From an uncultured Asticcacaulis sp. (GTDB taxonomy: Bacteria > Pseudomonadota > Alphaproteobacteria > Caulobacterales > Caulobacteraceae): DNA of 12,587 bases. The notes beneath the pieces are model-generated. The model did no database searches. It was not told the DNA's origin and saw only the letters and a list, made by a program, of their open reading frames with translations. The DNA is taken from assembly GCA_946482045.1 (NCBI GenBank), contig CAMLPZ010000103.1, positions 1 to 12,587 on the forward strand. The letters run 5' to 3'. Below are positions 6,142 to 12,471 of the stretch, in pieces; the stretch's first letter is position 1, and every line of letters starts with the position of its first letter. Made by a program: the position numbers and the translations under genes.

Positions 6142-6170
6142 CTATGGGGCTCGTTTTTTTCACTATGGGG
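6142..6170. promoter_or_regulatory. 21-bp-spaced direct repeats upstream of the GNAT gene
   Basis: The 8-mer CTATGGGG occurs at 6142-6149 and 6163-6170, exactly 21 bp apart (two helical turns), with a run of seven T between. The pair lies 23-51 bp upstream of the GNAT start and so could be a regulator site over its promoter. No -35/-10 pair is convincing. Confidence 0.3.
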
Positions 6171-6217
6171 ACAAAAGAGCCAATTTCCAAGACGTAAGGG
6201 CGGTTTTTGCGCAAATA

Positions 6218-7315
6218 TCAGGCCGCCGAGGGAAGGTTTAGCGCTTCGGCGACCGCCTTATAGGTAATCTGGCCGCCCGAAACGTTCAGGCCGGCGCGCA
6301 GGTGCGGATCGGCGGCCAGCGCCGCTGACACGCCCATCTGGGCCATCTTCACGACGAAGGGCAGGGTGGCGTTGTTGAGCGCCAGCGTCGAGGTCCGCGC
6401 GACGGCGCCCGGCATATTGGCGACGCAGTAGTGGACGATATCATCGACGATGAAGATCGGGTCCTGATGTGTCGTCGGATGCGAGGTCTCGAAACAGCCG
6501 CCCTGATCGATGGCGATGTCGACCAATACGGCGCCGGGCTTCATGGTTTTCAGCATGGCGCGGCTGATCAGCTTAGGTGCGGCAGCACCGGGGATCAGGA
6601 CGGCGCCGATGACCAGGTCGGCTTCGGTGACAGCCTGGCCTAAGGCAGCGCGTGACGAATAGGCGGTTTTGACCCGGCCGCCGAACATACGGTCGATTTC
6701 AACGAGTTTGTGAGTGTCGAGGTCGAAGATGGTGACGTCGGCGTGCATACCAACGGCCATCTGAGCGGCGTTGACGCCGGAGACACCGCCGCCGATAATG
6801 ACGACCTTGGCGGGGGCAACGCCCGGCACGCCGCCGATCAGCACGCCGCGGCCACCGAAGGCCTTATGCAAATAGGTCGCGCCGACGTGGACAGAAATGC
6901 GGCCAGCGACTTCGGACATGGGGCGCAGCAGGGGCAGGCCGCCTTGCGGCTCGGTGACCGTTTCGTAGGCGATGCAGGTCGCGCCCGAAGCCATCAGCGC
7001 CTCGGCCTGGGGTTTGTCGGCGGCGAGATGTAGGTAGGTGAACAGTGTCTGGTGCGGTTTCAGCCGGGCGCATTCGGGCAGCTGCGGTTCCTTGACCTTG
7101 ACGATCAGGTCGCCGGCCGCAAAAGTTTCCTCCGCCGTGGGGCAAATGTGCGCGCCCGCAGCGACATAGTCAGCGTCGGAAAAGCCGATGGCGGCGCCGG
7201 CATCGCGTTCGACAAACACTGTGCGGCCAAGGCGTGTCAGTTCGGCGACAGAGTTGGGAACCAGTCCGACGCGGTACTCGTGAGTCTTGATTTCCTTCGG
7301 TACGCTGATCTTCAT
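6218..7315 (-). CDS. ald: Alanine dehydrogenase
   Basis: Converts L-alanine to pyruvate and ammonia with NAD+, reversibly, in the cytoplasm. The 365-residue product begins MKISVPKEIKTHEYRVGL, the conserved Ald start. The frame is open further upstream to 7594, but that part overlaps the regulator and has no similarity. Catalytic residues fall exactly where they do in well-studied Ald enzymes: R15, K75 (VKVKEP), H96 (YLHLA) and D270 (DIAIDQGG). The NAD-binding GGGVSG turn lies at 175-180. The Shine-Dalgarno is GGAG, 9 nt before the ATG. The gene is divergent from an Lrp/AsnC regulator, the usual arrangement for ald. This suggests alanine-responsive control, with alanine used as carbon and nitrogen source. 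No terminator is obvious after the stop. Confidence 0.97.
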   Translation of the reverse strand: MKISVPKEIKTHEYRVGLVPNSVAELTRLGRTVFVERDAGAAIGFSDADYVAAGAHICPTAEETFAAGDLIVKVKEPQLPECARLKPHQTLFTYLHLAADKPQAEALMASGATCIAYETVTEPQGGLPLLRPMSEVAGRISVHVGATYLHKAFGGRGVLIGGVPGVAPAKVVIIGGGVSGVNAAQMAVGMHADVTIFDLDTHKLVEIDRMFGGRVKTAYSSRAALGQAVTEADLVIGAVLIPGAAAPKLISRAMLKTMKPGAVLVDIAIDQGGCFETSHPTTHQDPIFIVDDIVHYCVANMPGAVARTSTLALNNATLPFVVKMAQMGVSAALAADPHLRAGLNVSGGQITYKAVAEALNLPSAA

Positions 7316-7328
7316 GACGGCTGCTCCA

Positions 7329-7395
7329 AACCGGTTGAAAACGAAATTATAATCCGGTTCTGGTGGCAAATTTTCGAAACTTAATGATTTGCCAC
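7329..7395. promoter_or_regulatory. Divergent ald/Lrp control region with inverted repeats
   Basis: Between the two divergent starts lie a perfect 9-bp inverted repeat, GTGGCAAAT (7363-7371) and ATTTGCCAC (7387-7395), with a 15-nt AT-rich spacer. There is also an AACCGGTT palindrome (7329-7336) with a second CCGGTT at 7354-7359. The 8-mer ATTATAAT (7346-7353) contains TATAAT on both strands and could serve as the -10 box for either gene, although matching -35 boxes are poor, as is common for activated promoters. Half-site centres about 23-24 bp apart suit wrapping by an Lrp-type oligomer. Assignment to this Lrp is inference. Confidence 0.5.
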
Positions 7396-7424
7396 GGCGG
7401 CGGCTTGGAGATATTCTCAATTTC

Positions 7425-7889
7425 ATGGCAGGTAGTGATAAATTTTCCGATCTGGATTCCTTCGACCGCGAGCTGATCAAGGTCTTGCGCAGCGATGCCC
7501 GCGCCACCTCGGCCGACCTCGGCGAAGCGGTTGGCCTGTCGCCGTCGGCTGCCCATCGCCGCGTCAAGATTCTCGAGCAGAAGGGCGTCATCACAGGCTA
7601 TCGCGCCGTCATCGCCGAAAATGTCCAGGGTAAGCAGGGGACCGTCTTCGTACATGTCACCTTGCAGGATCAGCGCCGCGAGACGTTTGAGAAATTTGAA
7701 AAGGCGGCGGTCGCTTGCGCGGCCATCGAGGAATGTCACCTGATGTCTGGCGAGGCGGACTATCTGCTCAAGATCGTCCTGCGCGAAAGCCTGTCCTATG
7801 AGGACGTCCACCGCGACGTGCTGTCGACCATGCCGGGCGTGTCCAAGCTGGTGTCGCAGTTCTCGATCCGCACCGTGAAGATGGCCTGA
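7425..7889 (+). CDS. Lrp/AsnC-family transcriptional regulator (probable ald regulator)
   Basis: A 154-residue regulator. The N-terminal helix-turn-helix covers about 14-62 (DRELIKVLRSDARATSADLGEAVGLSPSAAHRRVKILEQKGVITGYRA). The C-terminal RAM effector domain covers about 72-152, with MSGEADYLLKIVL at 107-119. This is the full family layout and length. The ATG at 7425 starts at the usual distance before the helix-turn-helix. A TTG at 7389 is in frame but lies inside the inverted-repeat region. The nearest Shine-Dalgarno-like GGAG ends 14 nt before the ATG, which is long. Its position divergent from ald argues that it senses alanine and controls ald. Many Lrp proteins also regulate themselves. 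A strong terminator follows. Confidence 0.94.
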   Translation: MAGSDKFSDLDSFDRELIKVLRSDARATSADLGEAVGLSPSAAHRRVKILEQKGVITGYRAVIAENVQGKQGTVFVHVTLQDQRRETFEKFEKAAVACAAIEECHLMSGEADYLLKIVLRESLSYEDVHRDVLSTMPGVSKLVSQFSIRTVKMA

Positions 7890-7895
7890 CAATGA

Positions 7896-7928
7896 AAAAC
7901 CCCCGAAAGCCCAGCCTTCGGGGGTTTT
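7896..7928. terminator. Bidirectional intrinsic terminator
   Basis: A perfect 12-bp stem, AAAACCCCCGAA (7896-7907) with TTCGGGGGTTTT (7917-7928), encloses a 9-nt loop. It ends in T-runs on both strands. It lies 6 nt after the stop of the Lrp gene and 60 nt after the stop of the convergent DUF465 gene, so it can end both transcripts. Confidence 0.9.
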
Positions 7929-7988
7929 CGAAGCCCCGGTCTCCACCCTGCAGGCGGTCGTCCGGGCCTTGATTGTGCTAATAGAGCG

Positions 7989-8189
7989 TCACTGGAGCAT
8001 GGGCTCTACGACTTCCTGTCGCATGAGTGACTTGATCCGTTCGATTTCTTCCTTCAGCTTGAGCTTCTTTCTCTTAAGCTCACCAAGGTATAAGGAGTCC
8101 ACGGAGGGCGAACGCTCTTCGCGGGCTATGATGGATTTGAGGGATTGATGACGTTGGTCGAGTTCGCGCACTCTCGCTTCAATGGTCAT
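7989..8189 (-). CDS. YdcH-family (DUF465) small coiled-coil protein
   Basis: A 66-residue, highly charged, entirely helical protein of the YdcH/DUF465 family. The LRQ-type core is RVRELDQRHQSLKSIIAREERS (6-27), then a short loop, then LYLGELKRKKLKLKEEIERIKSL (33-55), making a helical hairpin with the conserved LKRKKLKLKEEI motif. I chose the ATG at 8189. The frame is open up to 8243, but AAGGAT sits just before this ATG and homology starts there. It is divergent from ubiX and convergent with the Lrp gene. Function of the family is unknown. A second, longer member is encoded at 9504-9905. Confidence 0.9.
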   Translation of the reverse strand: MTIEARVRELDQRHQSLKSIIAREERSPSVDSLYLGELKRKKLKLKEEIERIKSLMRQEVVEPMLQ

Positions 8190-8209
8190 TAGGTTATCCT
8201 TCGCTTCGC

Positions 8210-8228
8210 GCCGGACACCGCGTCCGGC
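8210..8228 (-). promoter_or_regulatory. Hairpin in the leader of the DUF465 gene
   Basis: GCCGGAC (8210-8216) and GTCCGGC (8222-8228) form a perfect 7-bp stem with a 5-nt loop. In the minus-strand transcript it would sit about 20 nt before the start codon, just upstream of the Shine-Dalgarno. It could modulate translation or mRNA stability. No T-run follows, so it is not an intrinsic terminator. A GAATC (GANTC) site lies at 8262-8266 in the same divergent region. Confidence 0.3.
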
Positions 8229-8330
8229 ACGAGTATGGAACACCCGTAAGCGGGGAATGTGGAATCACTTTGAGTTACATTAGCATCACGGAAACGAGAG
8301 AAACTTGGTTGTCCAAAGCTTAAATGCGGA

Positions 8331-8945
8331 ATGTCCGTGACCGGTGTAAAAATCATGACAGAAAATAAGGTAACACAAAGACTTACTGTTGCAATTAGTG
8401 GCGCTTCCGGAGCCGTTTACGGCATCCGCGCACTGAAGATGCTGAGACTCTCAGGAGTTGAATCGCACCTGATTGTCTCGAAGGCTGCGGGCCTCTCGCT
8501 GACGGCCGAAACCGACCTTTCCCTGGCCGAAGTTCATGCCATGGCGGACGTGGTGCACAAGCCCGCCGATATCGGCGCGTCGATCGCATCGGGCTCTTTC
8601 CGGACGCTGGGCATGCTGATCGCACCATGCTCGATCCGCTCGATGAGCGAGATCGCCACGGGTGTCACCTCGTCGCTGATCAGCCGCGCCGCTGATGTCT
8701 GCCTGAAGGAGCGCCGGCGCCTGGTGCTGATGGTGCGCGAAAGCCCGCTGCACCTCGGCCACCTGCGCACGATGGCGGCGGTGACCGAAATGGGCGCGAT
8801 CGTCGCTCCGCCAATGCCAGCCTTCTATACCCGTCCACAAAGCCTCGACGAGGTCGTAGACCAGAGCGTCGCACGCGCGCTTGACCTGTTCGGCATCGAG
8901 ACCGGCATGAAGCGCTGGGGCGAGGACATCGGCCTTGACGACTGA
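8331..8945 (+). CDS. ubiX: Flavin prenyltransferase UbiX
   Basis: Makes prenylated FMN from dimethylallyl phosphate and FMN, the cofactor of the UbiD decarboxylase in ubiquinone synthesis. The 204-residue product has the FMN-binding GASGAVYG loop (24-31), SKAAGLSL, GSFRTLGMLIAPCSIRSMSEIATG (88-111), LKERRRLVLMVRESPLHLGHLRTM (125-148) and APPMPAFYTRPQSLDEVVDQ (159-178). These track E. coli UbiX almost block for block. An alternative ATG at 8355 would give 196 residues, closer to the usual N-terminus. Neither start has a good Shine-Dalgarno, so the start is uncertain. The 3' end overlaps the TIGR02444-type gene by 11 nt. No ubiD is visible in the window. Confidence 0.95.
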   Translation: MSVTGVKIMTENKVTQRLTVAISGASGAVYGIRALKMLRLSGVESHLIVSKAAGLSLTAETDLSLAEVHAMADVVHKPADIGASIASGSFRTLGMLIAPCSIRSMSEIATGVTSSLISRAADVCLKERRRLVLMVRESPLHLGHLRTMAAVTEMGAIVAPPMPAFYTRPQSLDEVVDQSVARALDLFGIETGMKRWGEDIGLDD

Positions 8946-9408
8946 CTTCTGGGACTGGGCAGTCGATATCTATGGCCGAGAGGGCGTAGCCGAGGCCTGC
9001 CTGGCGTTGCAGGACGACTACGATCAGTGCGTGCCGCTGCTGCTGTGGGCGGCGTGGCGGGCGCATGAAGGGCGCGGCATTGATGAGGCGGAGGCTGCGA
9101 AGGCGGCGAGAATCGCCCGTGTCTGGGCGGGTGAAGTCGTCGCTCCTCTTCGGCAGGTGCGCCGCCGCCTGAAAAGTCCGCTGGAAGACGGCGATGAGGC
9201 CGTGCGTTTGCCGTTGCGCGAAAAAATAAAAGGGTTGGAGCTTGAGGCGGAACGTGTGCTCATGCGCCGGCTGAGTGACATGTCTTGCGAAAAACTTGAT
9301 GCAAAACAAGGTGTTGGTGAGGCGCTTGTGGTCGTCGCGCAAGGATGGGCGGCAAATACACCAAAAGAGGGGCTCAACCGTCTCGCCGAGGCTCTTACCA
9401 AGGCGTGA
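8935..9408 (+). CDS. TIGR02444-family protein of unknown function
   Basis: A 157-residue, mostly helical soluble protein. The N-terminal FWDWAVDIYGREGVAEACLALQDDYDQCVPLLLWAAW (5-41) is the recognisable TIGR02444 signature. The rest is a charged helical bundle with PLRQVRRRLKSP (71-82). The only usable start is TTG at 8935, inside the last 11 nt of ubiX. An AGGA at 8923-8926, 8 nt before it, supports this start and implies translational coupling with ubiX. I know no biochemical function for the family. The coupling suggests a role near prenyl-FMN or ubiquinone metabolism, but that is inference only. Confidence 0.85.
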   Translation: MTTDFWDWAVDIYGREGVAEACLALQDDYDQCVPLLLWAAWRAHEGRGIDEAEAAKAARIARVWAGEVVAPLRQVRRRLKSPLEDGDEAVRLPLREKIKGLELEAERVLMRRLSDMSCEKLDAKQGVGEALVVVAQGWAANTPKEGLNRLAEALTKA

Positions 9409-9434
9409 TTTTTGCGTTATGATGGCGCAGTTCC

Positions 9435-9452
9435 GGGCGCGACTAAGCGCCC
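9435..9452. terminator. Small GC hairpin after the TIGR02444-type gene
   Basis: GGGCGC (9435-9440) and GCGCCC (9447-9452) form a perfect 6-bp stem with a 6-nt loop, 27 nt after the stop at 9408. No T-run follows, so termination is doubtful. It ends 3 nt before an in-frame ATG at 9456, which would put that start under structure and favours the later ATG at 9504 for the next gene. Confidence 0.3.
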
Positions 9453-9503
9453 ATTATGTCCTTATACGTCAACCCCTTAGGGCAGAGAGGAGTCGTCTTT
9501 CTC

Positions 9504-9905
9504 ATGCACGACGACAGCAACATCCGCAGCTTGCGCGCAGGTGACGGCCTGCATCTGGTCAAGACCGAAGGGGATGTGGGCAAGGGCGACGTGGAAAGAC
9601 GTGTGGCGCAACGCCGTGACGGCGAGCCGGTCCTGGGCCTGGTGCCGAATATTGAACTGGCCCAGCCCGATGATATGGACCCGACTGTGCGCGAGCTGCC
9701 GATCAGCGCCGAGACCGTGGCACTGCGGAGCCAGATGGCGCTTCTGAAGCAGGAACATAAGGATCTCGATGAATCGATCCTGGCGCTGGAAGCCGTGCCG
9801 CAGCCGGACCAGATCCTGATCGCCCGCCTGAAGCGCAAGAAGCTGGCTTTGCGCGACAAGATCTCGACGATCGAAGACAAGATCAATCCGGATATTATTG
9901 CCTAG
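9504..9905 (+). CDS. DUF465 (YdcH-like) protein with N-terminal extension
   Basis: A 133-residue protein. The C-terminal half (about 70-130) is a DUF465 helical hairpin: LRSQMALLKQEHKDLDESILALE, a short proline-containing turn, then ILIARLKRKKLALRDKISTIEDKI. The LKRKKLALRDKI motif parallels LKRKKLKLKEEI in the small DUF465 protein at 7989-8189. The N-terminal 70 residues are hydrophilic, with DGEPVLGLVPNIELAQPDDMDP, and I do not recognise a domain there. The ATG at 9504 has GAGGAG (9487-9492) upstream. An in-frame ATG at 9456 would add 16 residues but lacks a Shine-Dalgarno and abuts a hairpin. Function unknown. Confidence 0.82.
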   Translation: MHDDSNIRSLRAGDGLHLVKTEGDVGKGDVERRVAQRRDGEPVLGLVPNIELAQPDDMDPTVRELPISAETVALRSQMALLKQEHKDLDESILALEAVPQPDQILIARLKRKKLALRDKISTIEDKINPDIIA

Positions 9906-9991
9906 GCGAAAACGTCAAGTGCGTCGTCGCTAACAGGCCCCCACCACCACATCTTACTCGCCATCTGCCGATGGCTCGCGCGTGCGGTCCC

Positions 9992-10013
9992 CCTCCCCAG
10001 CAAGCTGGGGAGG
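9992..10013. repeat. Extragenic palindrome, possible bidirectional terminator
   Basis: CCTCCCCAGC (9992-10001) and GCTGGGGAGG (10004-10013) are perfect complements. In RNA this gives a 9-bp stem with a CAAG loop. It lies in the 153-bp gap between the convergent DUF465 and nagA genes. I recognise the CCTCCCCAG...CTGGGGAGG form as a frequent intergenic repeat in alphaproteobacterial genomes. It lacks a T-run, so any termination role is uncertain. Confidence 0.65.
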
Positions 10014-10058
10014 TATAGGTGATGCTACGCGTCATGAAGCGGCGTGGAGGTAGGGCTT

Positions 10059-11207
10059 TTAAGCAGCCAGGGCCTCATCCACGCTGGCGCCAATAAAAGT
10101 GCCCTGGATCGCCAGATCCTTGTCCAGCCAGACGATGTCAGCGCGCTGGCCGACAACTAAGCTGCCGCGCGCGGCGCCAAGGCCCAGGAACTCCGCCGGC
10201 GCCGTTGCCGCCATGATCGCCGCGTCGACAATCGAAGCGCCGGCAAACTGCACGGCGTTGCGCACGGCTGTGACCATGTCGAGGTCGGAGCCCGCCAGCG
10301 TCCCGTCAGGCCCGACACAGACACCGTTTTCGACGTGAATGGTCTGGCCGTTGAGCACGAAGGTCTTGGTCGTCGATCCAACGGTCGGCATGGCGTCGGT
10401 CACGAGCATAAAACGGTTGGCTGGGCGGGTCCGCAAGGCGACCTTCAGCACGGGCCAATCGACATGGTGGCCGTCCATGATGAGCCCTGAGAAGTTGTCC
10501 AGGTTCTCCAGTGCCGCGCCAACGACGCCCGGGGCGCGGTGCAGCATCGGTGACATGGCGTTGAACAGGTGTGTAAAGCCGGTGACGCCGGCGTTCAGAG
10601 CCTCGACGGTCTGGGCGTAGGTCGCATTGGTGTGCCCCGCCGCGATGGTGACGCCGGCGGCACGCAGTTCGGCGATATCTTCGGGCGCACAACGTTCAGG
10701 CGCAAGCGTCACCATGGCCTTACCGCGCTTCAGGCTCTTGAGCAGGGCTTTCGATTCGGCGTCGAGTGTCCGGAACAGGTCGGGATTGTGGATGCCCTTG
10801 CGTTCCTTTGAAATGAACGGCCCTTCGATATGGATACCGAGCACGCCCGGCACGCCCTGTTCGACGGCGGCTTCGACGGCGCGCATGGCGCGGTCGATGA
10901 CGCTCAGTTCGTCGCTGATCAGGGTCGGCAGGTAGCCGGTGGTGCCGTAGGGGCGGTGCGCGCGGCCGATGGCGGCGATGCCGTCGACATGGGTGTCGTC
11001 GTTGAACAGAACGCCGCCGCCGCCATTGACCTGGGTGTCGATGAAGCCGGGCAGCAGGTAGCCGCCGCGTACGTCGATAACTTCACCGCCTTGCGCGGTT
11101 TCGCCCGCGAAAATCTGGGCGATGGTCTCACCTTCGCAGACGAGGGCGCCTTGGACGATGCCCGAAGGCGTAACGATCTGCGCGTTGTTGAATACGGTCT
11201 TTTTCAT
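10059..11207 (-). CDS. nagA: N-acetylglucosamine-6-phosphate deacetylase (NagA)
   Basis: Hydrolyses GlcNAc-6-phosphate to glucosamine-6-phosphate and acetate in the cytoplasm. The 382-residue amidohydrolase has GGYLLPGFIDTQVNGGGG (48-65), HIEGPF (126-131, metal ligand E128), AAGHTNATYAQ (189-199, H192), FTHLFNAM (211-218, H213), MDGHHVDW (244-251) and LVTDAM (268-273, catalytic D271). These positions agree with E131, H195, H216 and D273 of E. coli NagA. The ATG at 11207 has AGGA 6 nt before it. An in-frame ATG at 11228 lies upstream but adds no conserved sequence. The gene is downstream of the SIS deaminase gene (81-nt gap) in the same direction, forming a GlcNAc-use operon. Confidence 0.97.
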   Translation of the reverse strand: MKKTVFNNAQIVTPSGIVQGALVCEGETIAQIFAGETAQGGEVIDVRGGYLLPGFIDTQVNGGGGVLFNDDTHVDGIAAIGRAHRPYGTTGYLPTLISDELSVIDRAMRAVEAAVEQGVPGVLGIHIEGPFISKERKGIHNPDLFRTLDAESKALLKSLKRGKAMVTLAPERCAPEDIAELRAAGVTIAAGHTNATYAQTVEALNAGVTGFTHLFNAMSPMLHRAPGVVGAALENLDNFSGLIMDGHHVDWPVLKVALRTRPANRFMLVTDAMPTVGSTTKTFVLNGQTIHVENGVCVGPDGTLAGSDLDMVTAVRNAVQFAGASIVDAAIMAATAPAEFLGLGAARGSLVVGQRADIVWLDKDLAIQGTFIGASVDEALAA

Positions 11208-11221
11208 CTTGGTCCTGGTCG

Positions 11222-11278
11222 GCAACACCGCCGGTGCTGCGGCCTTTGAAAGTGCAGGTGGCGTCCGTCGAAAGACGG
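11222..11278 (-). promoter_or_regulatory. Inverted repeats in the nagB-II/nagA intercistronic gap
   Basis: The 81-bp gap holds a near-perfect 19-nt palindrome at 11222-11240 (GCAACACCG-C-CGGTGCTGC, one mismatched pair). It also holds a small hairpin, CCGTC-GAAA-GACGG (plus strand), at 11265-11278. Either could adjust nagA expression relative to the deaminase gene, as an operator or an mRNA processing structure. There is no T-run after either in the direction of transcription. Confidence 0.35.
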
Positions 11279-11288
11279 GCGTCTTAAA

Positions 11289-12356
11289 TTAAAGGGTCTT
11301 TGTGACCTTGTTGAGGTGCGGCGGGCTGTCCGGATCGAGGCCGCGTGCTACCGACAGACTGTTGGCCAGGCGATAGAAACTCTGGATCTGCAGGATGGGT
11401 TCGAGCGCGGGCACGGTGGCCAGCGCCGGCAGGTGGATCGCGCCTTCGAGTACGGTCCCGCTGGCCAGCATGACGTGTGCGCCGCGCGATACGAATTCGG
11501 CGGCGACTTCACGCACGCCTTCTCCGGCGGTATCCGAAGTGGTGAAGGCCAGGATCGGGAAGCCGTCATTGACGATGGCCATCGGGCCGTGGCGGACCTC
11601 GGCGGAGGAGAAGCCTTCGGCATGCAATGCGCAGGTTTCTTTAAGCTTCAGCGCCGCTTCCTGCGCCACCGCGAAGCCGTAGCCCCGGCCGATGACGAAC
11701 AGGTTGCGCGCATCGGTCAGTACCGCCAGGGCAGGTGTCCAGTCGAGCGCGAACGCCGACTTGAGCTGCTGCGGCAGTTCCGACAGGGCGTCATTTAGCG
11801 CTTCATCATCTGCCCAGCCCGCAACAATCGCCGCGAGTCCGACCAGCGAAACGATATAGCTTTTGGTGGCGGCGACCGACTTTTCCGGACCGGCCTTCAG
11901 CGGCAGCAGTTCGTCGGCCAGCGCAGCCAGCGGGCTTTCCTCATCATTGACCAGCGCAATGACGAAAGCGCCCGACTTCTTGTGCGCCTCGACCGTCGAC
12001 AGCAGGTCGGGCGAGCGGCCCGACTGCGAAATGGCGATGCACAAAGAATCGCTTGCCACCACGGGCGCGGCGTAGATCGACGCCACCGACAGGGCGGCCG
12101 AGGAGGTCGGCACGCCCGTGAGGGTCTCGATCAGGTACTTGCCGAAGGTCGCGGCGTGGTCCGACGAGCCGCGCGCACATGTCGTCACCGAACGCGGCGG
12201 ACGAGCCTTGAGACGCGCAGCGATGCGCTTCAGCGTTTCGCGATTATGCGTCAGGAAGCGCTGTGCCGCGTCGCCGGCTTCGGCGCTTTCGGCGAACATC
12301 AGGGTCGCCTCGGGCTTCAACGTAGAGGGCTTCAGCATGGCGTCATCGTGTGGCAT
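11289..12356 (-). CDS. SIS-domain glucosamine-6-phosphate deaminase (NagB-II type)
   Basis: Probably converts glucosamine-6-phosphate to fructose-6-phosphate and ammonia. The 355-residue product is two SIS domains without the glutaminase domain of GlmS. Motifs are ARGSSDHAA (61-69), SQSGRSPD (110-117), PEKSVAATKSY (157-167), GRGYGFAVAQEAALKLKET (223-241), EVRHGPMA (253-260) and a C-terminal DSPPHLNKVTKT, where K350 corresponds to the GlmS sugar-binding C-terminal lysine. The family also contains AgaS and other sugar isomerases, but the placement between a GntR regulator and nagA points to the NagB-II role that replaces hexameric NagB in many proteobacteria. AAGGAA 7 nt before the ATG at 12356 supports the start. 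An inner ATG at 12338 is less well placed. Confidence 0.92.
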   Translation of the reverse strand: MPHDDAMLKPSTLKPEATLMFAESAEAGDAAQRFLTHNRETLKRIAARLKARPPRSVTTCARGSSDHAATFGKYLIETLTGVPTSSAALSVASIYAAPVVASDSLCIAISQSGRSPDLLSTVEAHKKSGAFVIALVNDEESPLAALADELLPLKAGPEKSVAATKSYIVSLVGLAAIVAGWADDEALNDALSELPQQLKSAFALDWTPALAVLTDARNLFVIGRGYGFAVAQEAALKLKETCALHAEGFSSAEVRHGPMAIVNDGFPILAFTTSDTAGEGVREVAAEFVSRGAHVMLASGTVLEGAIHLPALATVPALEPILQIQSFYRLANSLSVARGLDPDSPPHLNKVTKTL

Positions 12357-12376
12357 TCGTTATTCCTTGGGTAGGT

Positions 12377-12412
12377 AGATCGGAATGAAGAGATCATTCC
12401 GATCTGTTTTTT
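12377..12412. promoter_or_regulatory. 12-bp perfect inverted repeat before the nag deaminase gene
   Basis: AGATCGGAATGA (12377-12388) and TCATTCCGATCT (12394-12405) are perfect complements with a 5-nt spacer. On the plus strand a run of T follows (12407-12412), so it has the form of an intrinsic terminator for antisense transcription. In the sense (minus) direction it is a strong leader hairpin or operator ending about 20 nt before the deaminase start. It could equally be the binding site of the adjacent GntR regulator. Confidence 0.6.
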
Positions 12413-12419
12413 GTTTGGC

Positions 12420-12462
12420 GCGATATTAAGGCAAAAACTGCTTACACTTTTCGCCATATCGC
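12420..12462. promoter_or_regulatory. Imperfect inverted repeat after the GntR gene
   Basis: GCGATAT (12420-12426) pairs perfectly with ATATCGC (12456-12462). After a 3-nt bulge, GGCAAAAA (12430-12437) pairs with TTTTCGCC (12448-12455) apart from one mismatch. It starts 10 nt after the stop of the GntR gene. No T-run follows in the sense direction. It may be a 3'-end structure, an attenuating hairpin or a second operator. Confidence 0.4.
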
Positions 12463-12471
12463 TTGTGGGAC

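Noticed and set aside
7316..7594. 93-residue N-terminal extension of alanine dehydrogenase
   Set aside because: It would overlap the Lrp gene and the whole divergent control region. Ald enzymes start at MKISVPKE-type sequence, and the Shine-Dalgarno is before 7315.
7347..7946. 199-aa minus-strand open frame opposite the Lrp gene
   Set aside because: Shadow of the Lrp coding sequence. It also spans the strong terminator at 7896-7928 and has no recognisable domain.
7989..8189. Small DUF465 gene as a toxin-antitoxin member
   Set aside because: It matches the YdcH family and has no overlapping partner gene in its operon.
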